The notes under the pieces: generated by a model | What the model was told of the DNA's origin: nothing | Databases searched by the model: none | The model's input: only the letters and a program-made list of their open reading frames with translations | In this document: one piece after another, positions 44,145-54,071 of the stretch | Layout of the letters: every line of letters begins with the position of its first letter | How positions within the stretch are numbered: the first letter of the stretch is position 1 | NCBI GenBank assembly: GCA_019117125.1 | Contig: DXAL01000015.1 | Location: forward strand, 53,146-117,145 | Reading direction: 5' to 3' | DNA from: Candidatus Mediterraneibacter merdipullorum | GTDB lineage: Bacteria; Bacillota; Clostridia; Lachnospirales; Lachnospiraceae | Length of the DNA stretch: 64,000 nt | Program-made: the position numbers and the translations under genes

Positions 44145-45827
44145 TTACGCCATGACCGGTCTGAGCGCCTCCGCCAGTTTTTCCTTCTCGCTCTGCGCTT
44201 CCGCAAGGTCTTTGCCCAGCGTCGTGAAGTATATCTTGATTTTCGGCTCTGTTCCGGACGGACGGATGATGACGGTCGCTCCGTTCTCCAGTTTATAGAG
44301 CAGGACGTTCGCAGCCGGAAGCCCTGTCGCCGCGGAATCCTGATAATCCGTAACGGAAGCCACCCTGTATCCGGCAATCTCTGTGAGCGGAGTCTCCCTG
44401 AGCCCCTGCATGATGCCGGACATCTTGTCCATCCCGCTCAGTCCCGGGAACTCAAAGCTGTCCACCTTGTTGAGGTACCGTCCGTACTGGCTGTAGATTT
44501 CTTCCAGCCTCTGCTTTAAGGAGCTTCCGATGCTCCGGTAGTAAGCCGCCATCTCGCAGATAAGCATGGAACCGATGACCGCATCCTTGTCACGCACATA
44601 GGGTCCCGCAAGATATCCGTAGCTCTCCTCGAATCCGAAGATGAACCGGTCCACTTCGCCCGCTTCCTCGAGCTGTGCAATCTGGTCGCCAATCCACTTG
44701 AATCCGGTGAGGACGCTCCTGAGCTCGACTCCGTAATGCTCTGCCACAGCGTCTGCCAGCGGCGTGGACACGATGGATTTGACCGCGACCGGTCTCTCCG
44801 GCATAGTCCCCTTCTCGATGCGTCCCGCGCAGATATAGTCAAGGAGCAGCACGCCCACTTCATTTCCGCTCACCAGCTCATAAGAGCCGTCCGGGCATTT
44901 CATGGCGATTCCCACACGGTCTGCATCCGGGTCGGTGGCGAGCATCAAATCCGCCCCCTCTTTCTCCGCGAGCTCCAGTCCCAGCTTCAGCGCGTCGAAT
45001 ATCTCCGGATTCGGATAACTGCAGGTGGTAAAGTAGCCGTTCGGATATTCCTGGTCCGGAACAATGGTGATATCCGTCACGCCGATGTCTTTTAACACCT
45101 GGGTCACCGGCACCAGTCCGGAACCGTTGAGCGGGCTGTACACCAGCTTCAGCCCTGCCGTGCTGCACAGACCCGGGCGGACCTGGCGTGACTCGATGGC
45201 GTCATACAGCGCCCGCTTGCAGTCATCGCCCACGAAACGGATGAGTCCTTCCTCCACGCCCTGTGCAAAGGACATGCAGCGCGCTCCTGTGAGCACATCG
45301 GTCTTCTGTATCTCCTCATAGACGATCGCCGCCGCGTCATCGGTCATCTGGCAGCCGTCCGGTCCGTACGCCTTGTAGCCGTTGTATTTTGCCGGATTGT
45401 GGGACGCGGTCACCATGACGCCCGCATTGCAGTTATAGTACCGGGTCGCAAAGGAAAGCGCCGGCACAGGCATCAGCGCGTCGTAGATGCGGACTTTGAT
45501 GCCGTTGGCAGCGAGCACGCCTGCCGCTGTCTTTGCGAACACATCGCTCTTGAGGCGGCTGTCGCAGCTGATTGCCACGGTCTGTGTCCCGCCCTGGGTC
45601 TTCACCCAGTTTGCGAGTCCCTGGGTCGCCTGGCGCACCACGTAGATGTTCATGCGGTTCGTCCCCGCTCCGAGCACGCCGCGAAGCCCGGCTGTCCCGA
45701 ACTTCAGCGCCACCGCAAAGCGCTCTTTGATTTCATCGTCATTTCCCTCAATTTTTGACAGTTCCGGCTTCAGGTCCGGGTCTTCCAGGTCTGCTGCCAT
45801 CCAGCGTTCATACTCTTTCTGATACAT
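44145..45827 (-). CDS. Phospho-sugar mutase (phosphoglucomutase)
   Basis: 560 residues from ATG 45827 (AGGAGTGG upstream). Active-site serine loop VMVTASHNPAKYNGYKAYG, metal loop DPDADRVGI and phosphate-binding end RPSGTEPKIKIY. Residues KFGTAGLRG near the N-terminus fit the long alpha-phosphoglucomutase/phosphopentomutase type of Firmicutes. Interconverts glucose-1- and -6-phosphate. Single gene. Confidence 0.95.
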   Translation of the reverse strand: MYQKEYERWMAADLEDPDLKPELSKIEGNDDEIKERFAVALKFGTAGLRGVLGAGTNRMNIYVVRQATQGLANWVKTQGGTQTVAISCDSRLKSDVFAKTAAGVLAANGIKVRIYDALMPVPALSFATRYYNCNAGVMVTASHNPAKYNGYKAYGPDGCQMTDDAAAIVYEEIQKTDVLTGARCMSFAQGVEEGLIRFVGDDCKRALYDAIESRQVRPGLCSTAGLKLVYSPLNGSGLVPVTQVLKDIGVTDITIVPDQEYPNGYFTTCSYPNPEIFDALKLGLELAEKEGADLMLATDPDADRVGIAMKCPDGSYELVSGNEVGVLLLDYICAGRIEKGTMPERPVAVKSIVSTPLADAVAEHYGVELRSVLTGFKWIGDQIAQLEEAGEVDRFIFGFEESYGYLAGPYVRDKDAVIGSMLICEMAAYYRSIGSSLKQRLEEIYSQYGRYLNKVDSFEFPGLSGMDKMSGIMQGLRETPLTEIAGYRVASVTDYQDSAATGLPAANVLLYKLENGATVIIRPSGTEPKIKIYFTTLGKDLAEAQSEKEKLAEALRPVMA

Positions 45828-45966
45828 TTTTACCACTCCTGACATTTTTTCCGGCGGTTTTTCCACAAAATCCGCCGTTTCTCCCGGGTATTCAGACATC
45901 CGCCCACCCCGGGCATCTATCAGTCTTAATATATCATGTTTCCATCCGGACGGCAATAAATCTGCG

Positions 45967-46980
45967 TTAAATATAACAGGAAAAAACATCGGCGAGAAAT
46001 GCCCGTTTCTCCTCCCGCTGGCGGACCGCGGTCCTTAATTTCTCCACGCTCTTTTCCGGGAGATACACCTTGCCGGACCGGTAGTAGCCGTCCGCCGTCT
46101 TCCAGTATTTCTCCGGATAGGCGAGCCGGAGCGCCACATATCCTTTCTCTGCCGCGCTCAGCGGGCGCACCGTCTCATAGGCTTCCAGAAGCCGCCTGCC
46201 GGTCTTCTGCTTCCAGAAATACTTCTCCATCGCCTTTCTCAGGAAATAATACAGGTCGTCTGCGCAGACGCCCGCATGCAGGCGCTCAAAGCCTGTCACC
46301 GCCATGCCGTCCGGCAGGATGAGGATATTGTGGTAATTGTAATTGCCGTGCACCAGACCAGGTTCTCCGGCGCCCTCCCGGAAGAGCCCGGCGTCCCCGT
46401 CTCCTTCCATGCGGCGGAGCACTTCCTCCGCCAGATGGTACATCTGTTCAAAGCTCTCCAGGAACAGATACTCAAATTCATTCTTTGCCGGTCTGGACCG
46501 GATGAAGCTGCGGACCTTTTTCAATTCCCGGTTGCGGCTTCGGATTACCTCCGCCGGCTTGCGGCTTTGGACTGCCTCTGACGGATTGCTGCTCAGGATT
46601 TCCGACAGGGGCAGGGCGGACAGTTCCCGGTGCAGGCGCGCCAGCAGGGCGCAGGCGCATGCCGCCTCGTCTTCCTGCCGGATGTCGCACTCCCGCCCTT
46701 TAAACCATTTCCTGAGCAGATACGTCCTTCCGTCCCGGGATGTCACGACCAGTTCTCCGTCCTTTGTAAAGACCGGTGTATCCACCCGGATGTTCCCGCC
46801 CGCTTCCAGGCGGCTTTCCACCAGATATAAAAGAGAGGCGCGCCGCGCAGACAGCTTTGTCTCCCGAAGCAGCAGCATCCCCTCTTCTGTATCGCAAAAA
46901 AACGCACCCCTTATCTTTCGGGTGCTCTTTACTCTGATATCATATTGTTCCAAGACTTCCAGTTCGTATTCTTCTCTCAT
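45967..46980 (-). CDS. CotS/YutH-family spore-coat kinase-like protein
   Basis: 337 residues of the aminoglycoside-phosphotransferase fold, similar to CotS. The catalytic loop reads LVHGNYNYHN (His211, Asn213, Asn218): the catalytic Asp of HGD is Asn. The DFD metal Asp region reads Val-Thr-Gly-Phe-Glu (228-232). Both key acids are therefore lost, so it is probably a pseudokinase with a structural role. An inserted linker (about 127-153) has three 9-residue repeats. Confidence 0.8.
   Translation of the reverse strand: MREEYELEVLEQYDIRVKSTRKIRGAFFCDTEEGMLLLRETKLSARRASLLYLVESRLEAGGNIRVDTPVFTKDGELVVTSRDGRTYLLRKWFKGRECDIRQEDEAACACALLARLHRELSALPLSEILSSNPSEAVQSRKPAEVIRSRNRELKKVRSFIRSRPAKNEFEYLFLESFEQMYHLAEEVLRRMEGDGDAGLFREGAGEPGLVHGNYNYHNILILPDGMAVTGFERLHAGVCADDLYYFLRKAMEKYFWKQKTGRRLLEAYETVRPLSAAEKGYVALRLAYPEKYWKTADGYYRSGKVYLPEKSVEKLRTAVRQREEKRAFLADVFSCYI
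46532..46612. repeat. Three 27-bp repeats in the CotS-like gene
   Basis: Units 46532-46558, 46559-46585 and 46586-46612 begin TTGCGGCTTCGG, TTGCGGCTTTGG and TTGCTGCTCAGG. They code for SSNPSEAVQ / SRKPAEVIR-like units. Confidence 0.75.
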
Positions 46981-47046
46981 GGCTGCCCCCTGTCACCGCG
47001 TATTCTAACTCTCTCTAATCTATGACGGGGGCAGTCCCTGTATGAA

Positions 47047-48381
47047 TCATTTTTCCATTTTTTCTCTTACATAGGCGCAGAGGATATCCCGGTCGTTCCG
47101 CGCAGGGTCGTCGATGACGTATTCCAGGAGTTCGCTGAGCATGCTGCCGATCTCCCTGCCCGGCTTCATCCCGAGCTCCATCAGCTCCCTGCCGCCCACG
47201 GCGAGCTGCCGCAGCGTGACGCACTCTCCGTCGATGAGCGCTTTCTGGTAGAGCTCCCGCATGGCGATGATATTCTCTATCTTCTCACGCCTGCGATAGG
47301 GGCTCTGGGCCTTTACATCCGCCATCCGGACCGCCAGATAATAGGGGAAGAGGTCTACCCCGATGCGGTTCATGGCGCGGCGCACATTTTTCGGCGTCGC
47401 CTCGGTCCGGTAATCATGGTAGCAGACAAGGCGGGTCACTTTCTTCACCGTGTCATTGTCAAACTTCAGCCTGCGCAGGACCTTTCTGGCAATCTCCTCG
47501 CTGACGAGGGCATGCCCTTTGAAATGGTCCCGTCCGGTCTCATCCGTCGTCTTCACGGACGGCTTGCCCATATCATGGAACAGCATGGCAAGGCGCAGGA
47601 TTTTATCCCGCTTGACATTCTTCAGCGCATGCAGGGTATGCTCCGCCACATCGTACTTGTGGTGCGGCGTATGCTGCTCCACGCCGGCCATGGCGTCCCA
47701 CTCCGGCAGGATGACCTTCGTGATGCCCAGCTCATACGCATCCTGTATCCGCTCCGGATGAGGGGACACAAGGAGCTTTACCAGTTCCGCCTGTATCCGC
47801 TCCGCGCTGATATTTTCCAGCGCAGGCGCAAGTTCCCGGATGGCGTCTGCCGTCTTCTTCTCGACCGGGAAATCCAGCTGGGCGGAAAAACGCACTGCCC
47901 GCAGGATGCGCAGCGCATCCTCGGAAAACCGCTCCTTCGGGTCGCCCACGCACCGGATGAGATGATGGTTCAAATCCTGCATGCCCCCGAATGCGTCCAC
48001 AAGCCGCACTTCGTCATTGTACGCCATGGCATTGATGGTAAAGTCCCGGCGCCGCAAATCCTCTTCCAGCCGGTTCGTAAAATGGACTTCCTTCGGATGG
48101 CGGCTGTCCTCATAGGCTCCGTCTATCCGGTAGGTCGTCACCTCAAAGCTGTCCTTTCCCAAAAGCACCGTGACCGTGCCGTGCTCGATGCCGGTGTCCA
48201 CCGTCCTGCGGAACAGTTTCTTTATCTCTTCCGGCCGCGCGGAAGTGGTGATATCCCAATCTTCCGGGCGCCTTGCGAGGATCGAATCGCGCACGCAGCC
48301 GCCCACCGCATACGCTTCGTATCCGTGGAGCTGGAGGTTATTGATTATCATCAGCACTTTCCCGGGCAAATTAATCTTCAT
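47047..48381 (-). CDS. cca: CCA tRNA nucleotidyltransferase with HD domain
   Basis: 444 residues from ATG 48381. Class II nucleotidyltransferase head GGCVRDSILARRPEDWDI with the DxD metal site, RDFTINAMAY, and an HD domain (LFHDMGKPSVK). Adds or repairs the 3' CCA of tRNA. 16 bp after the YhaN-like gene. Confidence 0.94.
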   Translation of the reverse strand: MKINLPGKVLMIINNLQLHGYEAYAVGGCVRDSILARRPEDWDITTSARPEEIKKLFRRTVDTGIEHGTVTVLLGKDSFEVTTYRIDGAYEDSRHPKEVHFTNRLEEDLRRRDFTINAMAYNDEVRLVDAFGGMQDLNHHLIRCVGDPKERFSEDALRILRAVRFSAQLDFPVEKKTADAIRELAPALENISAERIQAELVKLLVSPHPERIQDAYELGITKVILPEWDAMAGVEQHTPHHKYDVAEHTLHALKNVKRDKILRLAMLFHDMGKPSVKTTDETGRDHFKGHALVSEEIARKVLRRLKFDNDTVKKVTRLVCYHDYRTEATPKNVRRAMNRIGVDLFPYYLAVRMADVKAQSPYRRREKIENIIAMRELYQKALIDGECVTLRQLAVGGRELMELGMKPGREIGSMLSELLEYVIDDPARNDRDILCAYVREKMEK

Positions 48382-48397
48382 CCGACACTCTTCTTTC

Positions 48398-50023
48398 TCA
48401 TCTTTCCCTGACCGCACCCCTTTGGACGGTCTCCAGTATTTCCTGTTCCCTTTTGTGACAGGTAAATATTATAACCTGCTTTTTTTGTCTGCTCAACCAT
48501 TTTAATACAGATTCCAGCCTTTTGTCATCATAAAATGCAAACGCATCGTCCAGTATGACCGGAAGGGGCTCCTCCAGGAGCATCTCCGCCGCCGCCATCC
48601 GCAGGGAAAACCAGATCTGTTCCAGCGTTCCCCGGCTCAGGCGCTCCGCCGGGATGCGCCGCCGTCCGTCCCAGACCGATATCTTCCCGTCCGGCTCCCG
48701 CTTCAGGCGGGAATACTGTCCGCCCGTCACTCCCGCAAATATCTCTTCCAGCCGCCCGTCCAGGGCAGCCGCCACCGCATCCCCTGTCTCCCGGGCGGCT
48801 TCCCTCAGTTCTTCCCGGGCGGTCTTAAGCGCCCGCAGATGCTTCTCAAGCGCCAGGGCGCGCCCGGATGCCGGCAGTTCCTCACACTCTTCCTTCAGGG
48901 CGCTGCAGAGGGTCTCCTTCTCCGCGCGTTCCGCGCGCAGCCGGTCAATCTCCCACTCCAGGCGGCTGCATTGCCGGCGGAACGCCTCCTGCGCATCCCC
49001 GTCATCCGGCTGTCCCGCATCATCCGGCTGTCCAGCGTCATCCGGCTGTCTCTTCTTCCGGAAGCTGACAGTTCCGGACACTGCCCCGATGCAGAGAAAG
49101 AGGACTGCCCCGCCAAACGACAGCGCCGCCCATTCAAAAGACAGCCCCCGCACCGCGCTCCAGATACCGGAAAACAATGCGGCTGCCCCGGCGATCAGGC
49201 ACAGCGCCGAAGCGACGGCAGGTCCCCGCCCCCGTCTGCCATGCGCCGCCGGACGCTGCTGCCGTGCACCGCCCTGCTCTGTTTCCCCGGCGCCAGGCAT
49301 CCGCAGCGCATCCCTTTGCTCCGCAGCCCGGGCGCGAAGGTGCCGCAGTTCCTCTCTTCGCTCTGTTTCCTGAGAGCGCAGCCGCTGCGCATCCCGCTCC
49401 AGATAGCCGCACTCCCGCAGCTTCTCCTGCCGGCTTTCCCGGAGGGCTGCCTCCTCCTCTTTCAGGGCGGCAGCCGTCTCCTTCTGCCGGTCCTTTAACA
49501 CCTGCTCCGCCGCCTGCAGGTCGAACTCCCCGCCGCCCGTCTCATAACAGTTCGCCGCATAATTTTCCAGCGCGTCAAAGAGGGGCTGTCCGGGCTGCGC
49601 CCTCAGCTGTCCCACAGAGACTGTTCCGTCAAAAAGAGCGGGGCGCACTCCGCCAAGGAGCATCTCCAGGTCCCCGTCTGCGACCGAGAGCTCCTCCCCG
49701 TCATCCTCGCACACCAGATACGCGCGCTCTGACTGCCGGGCGAAATTCCGTTCCAGGCGGAAGTGCCTGTCCCCGCAGACAAACCGCATCATCCCGCCGT
49801 ACCGCCCCGGCTCGTCCCACGGCTCATAGCGGGTAAAATCATCCCTGGCAGCCGCCCTTCCGCGCCCCCTCTCCATCCCGAAGAGCATGGCGCGGATAAA
49901 CGCGTGCAGCGTGGACTTCCCGAATTCATTTTCCCCTTCTATGACCTGCACGCCGTCCTCCAGAAAAAACCGCTGCCCTGAAAATTTCCCGAAGCCCCGG
50001 ATGTAAAGCTCTGTAATCCTCAT
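48398..50023 (-). CDS. YhaN/SbcC-like ATPase (AAA domain)
   Basis: 541 residues from ATG 50023 (GGGGAG upstream). N-terminal Walker A segment IEGENEFGKSTLHAF, coiled coil (about 170-260 and 360-430) split by two membrane-like helices (ALCLIAGAAALFSGIWSA; ALSFGGAVLFLCIGAVSGT), and a C-terminal signature RLSRGTLEQIWFSLRMA plus Walker B LPVILDDAFAFYD. Pairs with the nuclease gene upstream, as in yhaO-yhaN. It is shorter than typical YhaN (about 960 residues). A QPDDAG tandem repeat follows the membrane part. Confidence 0.85.
   Translation of the reverse strand: MRITELYIRGFGKFSGQRFFLEDGVQVIEGENEFGKSTLHAFIRAMLFGMERGRGRAAARDDFTRYEPWDEPGRYGGMMRFVCGDRHFRLERNFARQSERAYLVCEDDGEELSVADGDLEMLLGGVRPALFDGTVSVGQLRAQPGQPLFDALENYAANCYETGGGEFDLQAAEQVLKDRQKETAAALKEEEAALRESRQEKLRECGYLERDAQRLRSQETERREELRHLRARAAEQRDALRMPGAGETEQGGARQQRPAAHGRRGRGPAVASALCLIAGAAALFSGIWSAVRGLSFEWAALSFGGAVLFLCIGAVSGTVSFRKKRQPDDAGQPDDAGQPDDGDAQEAFRRQCSRLEWEIDRLRAERAEKETLCSALKEECEELPASGRALALEKHLRALKTAREELREAARETGDAVAAALDGRLEEIFAGVTGGQYSRLKREPDGKISVWDGRRRIPAERLSRGTLEQIWFSLRMAAAEMLLEEPLPVILDDAFAFYDDKRLESVLKWLSRQKKQVIIFTCHKREQEILETVQRGAVRER
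49001..49054. repeat. Three 18-bp repeats in the yhaN-like gene
   Basis: GTCATCCGGCTGTCCCGC, ATCATCCGGCTGTCCAGC and GTCATCCGGCTGTCTCTT; encode QPDD-AG units. Confidence 0.85.
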
Positions 50024-50070
50024 GTATGACTCCCCTGTCTCCTGTTCTGATATCCGCCGGACCTGACGTA

Positions 50071-51135
50071 TCAGTCCGAACCTCTGCCACGCGCGGCGAG
50101 GAGCGCTTCCACGCCTTCGCAAAGCGCCAGAGCGTCCTCGCTCCCTTCTGCACAGCCGTCAAAGCGGGCGATGTACTGTCCCAGTATGTTCTCCCTGTTT
50201 TCCCGGTACAGCCGGTCCATATCGTACGCCGGCACGGTCTCATCTGCTGCCTCCAGCAGGTCCAGCTCTTCCGCCAGATGCTTCGTGTCAAACCGGATGT
50301 CACCGTTTCTCCTGCCCTTCAGCGTGACGCTGTACATATGCTCTTCTCCGGATGCGCAGATGGCGTCTTTCAGCTTTCTACGCACACTGACGTTCGTGTC
50401 CGACTGCTCCACTTCCAGTTCCAGCTCCACATACTCCCGGCAGGCGCAGGGAATCCACTGCGTCCGGACGCCGTCCCGGGTAATCTCACCCTTTACATAG
50501 CCGTGGGCTCCGGTATCCTTCCGGTCCACGGGCTCCAGCGCTCCCGGATAGATGATGAAATCCGCCGCGAGCACCTGGGGTTTATGGATATGCCCCAGGG
50601 CAATGTAATCAAATCCCGACCGCTTCAGCTTCTGTACGTCCAGCGGGATATGCCGCTCATCCCCGCCGTGCGCCAGCAGTATCTCAAAAGGCTCCCTGCC
50701 GGCTGCCTTCATGCCGTCGTAAAGAGGCTCTGTAATCTCCCTCCTGTGGTAGCTCAGACCGTACACCGCAGTCTGAAGCTCCGGGAAATCCACGCACTCC
50801 AGTTCTTCCCCGAAAAGAGGGTATACACAATCGCTCCACCGGAAGGACAGATACGCGCCGTCCCGCCGGATGTAATCGTGATTGCCCGCAATCAGGACCA
50901 CTTTTGTGCGCGTCAGGCGGGAAAAGAGACTGTCCAGCTCCATCAGCTCCCGCACGAGGGGCTGACGGTGAAACAAATCTCCTGCGACCAGCAGCAAATC
51001 CGTCTGCTCTTCCTCACAGACATCCAGCACATGCTCCAGCGTCTTCCAGAGCTCCGCCGGACGGCGCGCGCTGTACAGCGGTCCGGCCGCCGGTCTGGCA
51101 CCCAGGTGCACATCCGCTATGTGTATAAATCTCAT
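50071..51135 (-). CDS. Metallophosphoesterase, YhaO/SbcD-like exonuclease
   Basis: 354 residues. Mre11/SbcD phosphodiesterase motifs in order: IADVHLGARP, VAGDLFHRQ, IAGNHDYIRRDG and LGHIHKPQ. The C-terminal cap domain (about 230-354) is longer than in plain phosphodiesterases. Probably processes DNA ends with the neighbouring ATPase. 47 bp separates the two genes. Confidence 0.9.
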   Translation of the reverse strand: MRFIHIADVHLGARPAAGPLYSARRPAELWKTLEHVLDVCEEEQTDLLLVAGDLFHRQPLVRELMELDSLFSRLTRTKVVLIAGNHDYIRRDGAYLSFRWSDCVYPLFGEELECVDFPELQTAVYGLSYHRREITEPLYDGMKAAGREPFEILLAHGGDERHIPLDVQKLKRSGFDYIALGHIHKPQVLAADFIIYPGALEPVDRKDTGAHGYVKGEITRDGVRTQWIPCACREYVELELEVEQSDTNVSVRRKLKDAICASGEEHMYSVTLKGRRNGDIRFDTKHLAEELDLLEAADETVPAYDMDRLYRENRENILGQYIARFDGCAEGSEDALALCEGVEALLAARGRGSD

Positions 51136-51237
51136 GTCCGCCGCCCTCCTTTCCTATGCATCCTCCCTGGCTTACCGCGCAGAAAGAGGGCGTACACGCA
51201 GCACGCGACGCCCTCGTAAGATTCTGTCATCTGTTCC

Positions 51238-52629
51238 TTATAATTCACAGTTATTCACGGTGCGCGGGAACGGAATCACATCGCGGATATTGGACATGCC
51301 CGTCAGATACATCACGCATCTCTCAAATCCAAGCCCGAACCCTGCGTGGCGCGTGGAACCGTATTTCCTCAGGTCCAGATAGAACCCGTACTCCTCTTCT
51401 TTGAGCCCCAGTTCCTCCATGCGCGCAAGGAGCTTGTCATAGTCGTCCTCTCTCTGGCTCCCGCCGATAATCTCGCCGATGCCCGGCACAAGGCAGTCCA
51501 CCGCAGCGACCGTCTTCCCATCGTCGTTCTGCTTCATGTAGAACGCCTTGATTTCCTTCGGATAATCGGTCACAAATACCGGACGTTTGTAAATCTGCTC
51601 CGTGAGATACCGCTCGTGCTCCGTCTGGAGGTCGCAGCCCCAGGATACTTTATATTCAAACTTGTCGTTGTTCTTTTCCAGGATATCGACTGCCTCGGTG
51701 TAAGTCACCCGGGCAAAATCAGAGTCCACTACATTGTGGAGCCGGTCCAGGAGCCCCTTGTCCACAAATGAATTGAAGAACTCCATCTCCTCCGGCGCCT
51801 GCTCCAGCACATAGCGGATGACATATTTCAGCATCGCCTCAGCCAGGTCCATGTCGTCGTCCAGGTCTGCAAAGGCAATCTCCGGCTCAATCATCCAGAA
51901 CTCCGCCGCGTGCCGTGTTGTGTTGGAATTCTCCGCGCGGAAAGTGGGACCGAAGGTGTAGATGCTGCGGAATGCCTGGGCATAAGTCTCGCCATTTAAC
52001 TGTCCGCTCACCGTAAGGCTCGTCTCCTTCCCGAAGAAATCCTTCGCATAGTCTACGGAACCGTCATCCTTCTTCGGCACATTCTCCATATCCAGCGTCG
52101 TCACACGGAACATCTCGCCCGCGCCCTCACAGTCGCTGCCTGTAATGAGCGGCGTGTGCACGTACACAAAGCCTCTCTCCTGGAAAAACTTATGGATGGC
52201 GTAAGCCGCCAGGGAGCGCACGCGGAACACCGCCTGGAAGGTATTCGTCCTGGGGCGCAGATGGGAAATCGTCCGCAGATACTCGAAGCTGTGGCGCTTC
52301 TTCTGGAGCGGGTAATCCGGCGCCGACGCGCCCTCCACCTGCACTTCATCCGCCTGTATTTCAAAGGGCTGCTTCGCCTGGGGTGTCGCCACCAGCGTGC
52401 CGGTCACGATGACCGCTGCGCCTACGTTCAGTTTTGAGATTTCGGCAAAATTCTCCAACCTGTCATGATATACGACCTGAAGCGGCTGAAAATACGAGCC
52501 GTCATTTACCACGATAAAGCCGAACGTCCTGGAATCCCGCAGACTGCGCACCCAGCCGCCGACCGTGACTTTCTTATCCAGATACTCTTCCCTGTTCTTA
52601 AATAACTCCCGTATCGTTGTCAGTTCCAT
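51238..52629 (-). CDS. asnS: Asparaginyl-tRNA synthetase
   Basis: 463 residues from ATG 52629 (AAGGAG upstream). OB-fold anticodon domain (about 5-110, [17 protein letters not shown]), then class II core with motif 2 ([19 protein letters not shown]) and motif 3 ([13 protein letters not shown]). Charges tRNA-Asn. No T-box leader is visible upstream. Confidence 0.97.
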   Translation of the reverse strand: MELTTIRELFKNREEYLDKKVTVGGWVRSLRDSRTFGFIVVNDGSYFQPLQVVYHDRLENFAEISKLNVGAAVIVTGTLVATPQAKQPFEIQADEVQVEGASAPDYPLQKKRHSFEYLRTISHLRPRTNTFQAVFRVRSLAAYAIHKFFQERGFVYVHTPLITGSDCEGAGEMFRVTTLDMENVPKKDDGSVDYAKDFFGKETSLTVSGQLNGETYAQAFRSIYTFGPTFRAENSNTTRHAAEFWMIEPEIAFADLDDDMDLAEAMLKYVIRYVLEQAPEEMEFFNSFVDKGLLDRLHNVVDSDFARVTYTEAVDILEKNNDKFEYKVSWGCDLQTEHERYLTEQIYKRPVFVTDYPKEIKAFYMKQNDDGKTVAAVDCLVPGIGEIIGGSQREDDYDKLLARMEELGLKEEEYGFYLDLRKYGSTRHAGFGLGFERCVMYLTGMSNIRDVIPFPRTVNNCEL

Positions 52630-52663
52630 ATCCAAAAACTCCTTATCCCAATATTCACGTACT

Positions 52664-52692
52664 AGTATAACACCGGAGAAGCAGTCCGTAAA
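52664..52692 (-). promoter_or_regulatory. Promoter of asnS
   Basis: TTTACG (52692-52687), 17 bp, TATACT (52669-52664) on the minus strand; weak -35, good -10. A TTTCCCGGAA..TTCCGGAAA hairpin just upstream may terminate the ATPase gene. Confidence 0.6.
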
Positions 52693-52734
52693 CAGCAGAA
52701 TTTCCGGAACAGGTTCCATTCCGGGAAATGCATT

Positions 52735-53943
52735 TTAATGATCTGTCAGACCAAGGAGCCAGTCCCTTGCATTGATTCTGCGTATCCCGTCATATTGCGC
52801 TTCCGGGTCATCATCTAGCGTCAGTATCGTTTTCGGATAATGATCCCGGATTGCCATCAGTGGTCTCAGTTCCCGTTCCAGCGTCTTTTCATCCCGCACG
52901 GAAAGAGCGACCTGATAATACCATGTCCCTCTGCTGTTCTGTGCAACAAAATCCACTTCCATGGAATCTACTTTCCCAACGTATACATCATATCTCCTGC
53001 GAAGCAGTTCAAGATAGACGACATTCTCCAGAATGTGCCCCGCATCCATCTGTCTGGAACCCAGCAGCATATACCGGAGTCCAATGTCCACTACATAATA
53101 CTTTTCCAGGGTCCTCAGATATTGCTTCCCTTTAATGTTGTACCGCTTTGCCTGATAGATGATATAGCTTTCTGTCAGAGCCTCCAGATATTTCTCTACT
53201 GTTTTTGTATCAATCTTTCGTCCGTCAGAAGTCATCGTGTCCGCTATCTTTTTAGATGAAAGGGGATTCCCGATATTATCAAACACAAACCGCAGGACGC
53301 TTTTGAGCATCATAACATCTGTAATCTTCTTCCGGCTGACAATATCCTTCACGACAATCGTATTGTACAGACTCTCCAGATAATCCCGGATTTCATCCGG
53401 CTGTCCTTTTAATTCCACCGTATACGGAAACGAACTGTTAACCAGATATTCTGTATACTTCACGCCGCGGTCATCCATGCTGCCCGTACTTTCCATATAT
53501 TCTTTAAAGGACAACGGAAGCATTTCAATCTGCACATATCGTCCGGAAATCATAGTTGCAATCTCGCTGGAAAGCATCCAGGCATTGGACCCTGTAATAC
53601 AGATATCTACATCATTTCTGACATAGAGGCTGTCAACAACTTTCGGGAACATTTCAACATGCTGGATTTCATCCATAAAGATATAGGTCATTTTTCCCGA
53701 AACCAGCCGCTCCTTCAAATAACTGTACAGCTTTTTATAATCTGTCAGCTCTTCAAAATCCATATCCTCGAAGTTAATTGAAATAATCTGCTCTTCCTGT
53801 ATTCCCTGTTCCATCAGCCACTTCTGATAAATCTTTAAAAGCGTAGATTTTCCACATCTGCGGATGCCTGATATGACTTTAATGAGCTTTTTGTCCTTAA
53901 AAGCAATCAGCTTATCCAGATATTCTTTGCGCTGAATAATCAT
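52735..53943 (-). CDS. DUF4143-type AAA ATPase
   Basis: 402 residues. Walker A SGIRRCGKSTLLKIYQ (about 25-40), Walker B YIFMDEIQH (about 88-96), sensor ITGSNAWML, and the DUF4143 C-terminal region (about 205-370) with GHILENVVYLELLRRRYDVY, which has a restriction-endonuclease-like core (VDFVAQN...YQVA). Such proteins are widespread and often transferred; function is unclear, possibly in defence or toxin-antitoxin-like behaviour. Clearly more AT-rich than its neighbours. Has its own promoter. Confidence 0.85.
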   Translation of the reverse strand: MIIQRKEYLDKLIAFKDKKLIKVISGIRRCGKSTLLKIYQKWLMEQGIQEEQIISINFEDMDFEELTDYKKLYSYLKERLVSGKMTYIFMDEIQHVEMFPKVVDSLYVRNDVDICITGSNAWMLSSEIATMISGRYVQIEMLPLSFKEYMESTGSMDDRGVKYTEYLVNSSFPYTVELKGQPDEIRDYLESLYNTIVVKDIVSRKKITDVMMLKSVLRFVFDNIGNPLSSKKIADTMTSDGRKIDTKTVEKYLEALTESYIIYQAKRYNIKGKQYLRTLEKYYVVDIGLRYMLLGSRQMDAGHILENVVYLELLRRRYDVYVGKVDSMEVDFVAQNSRGTWYYQVALSVRDEKTLERELRPLMAIRDHYPKTILTLDDDPEAQYDGIRRINARDWLLGLTDH

Positions 53944-53975
53944 GTCTATCCCCGCCTTTTTTCGTTCTTAAGGTA

Positions 53976-54041
53976 AGTATATCCAAAAAGTCGCTAAATA
54001 TCAATAGTTTTTGGACTGCAATCCAAAAAACTATTCCAAAA
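53976..54041 (-). promoter_or_regulatory. Promoter of the DUF4143 ATPase with four TCCAAAA half-sites
   Basis: TTGATA (54004-53999), 17 bp, TATACT (53981-53976) on the minus strand. The motif TCCAAAA(A) occurs at 53982-53989, inverted at 54008-54015, and again at 54022-54029 and 54035-54041. The middle pair forms AATAGTTTTTGGA..TCCAAAAAACTATT. Looks like an operator array. Confidence 0.6.
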
Positions 54042-54071
54042 CATAGGACGGTCAGGAATGCAGCTTATCCC

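Noticed and set aside
52630..52734. T-box leader for asnS
   Set aside because: The interval is too short and lacks a T-box core (TGGNACCGCG); only a promoter and a hairpin are present.
53944..54071. Mobile-element ends around the DUF4143 ATPase
   Set aside because: The inverted repeats lie only on the promoter side and overlap the -35 box; no matching repeat or target duplication was seen on the other side.
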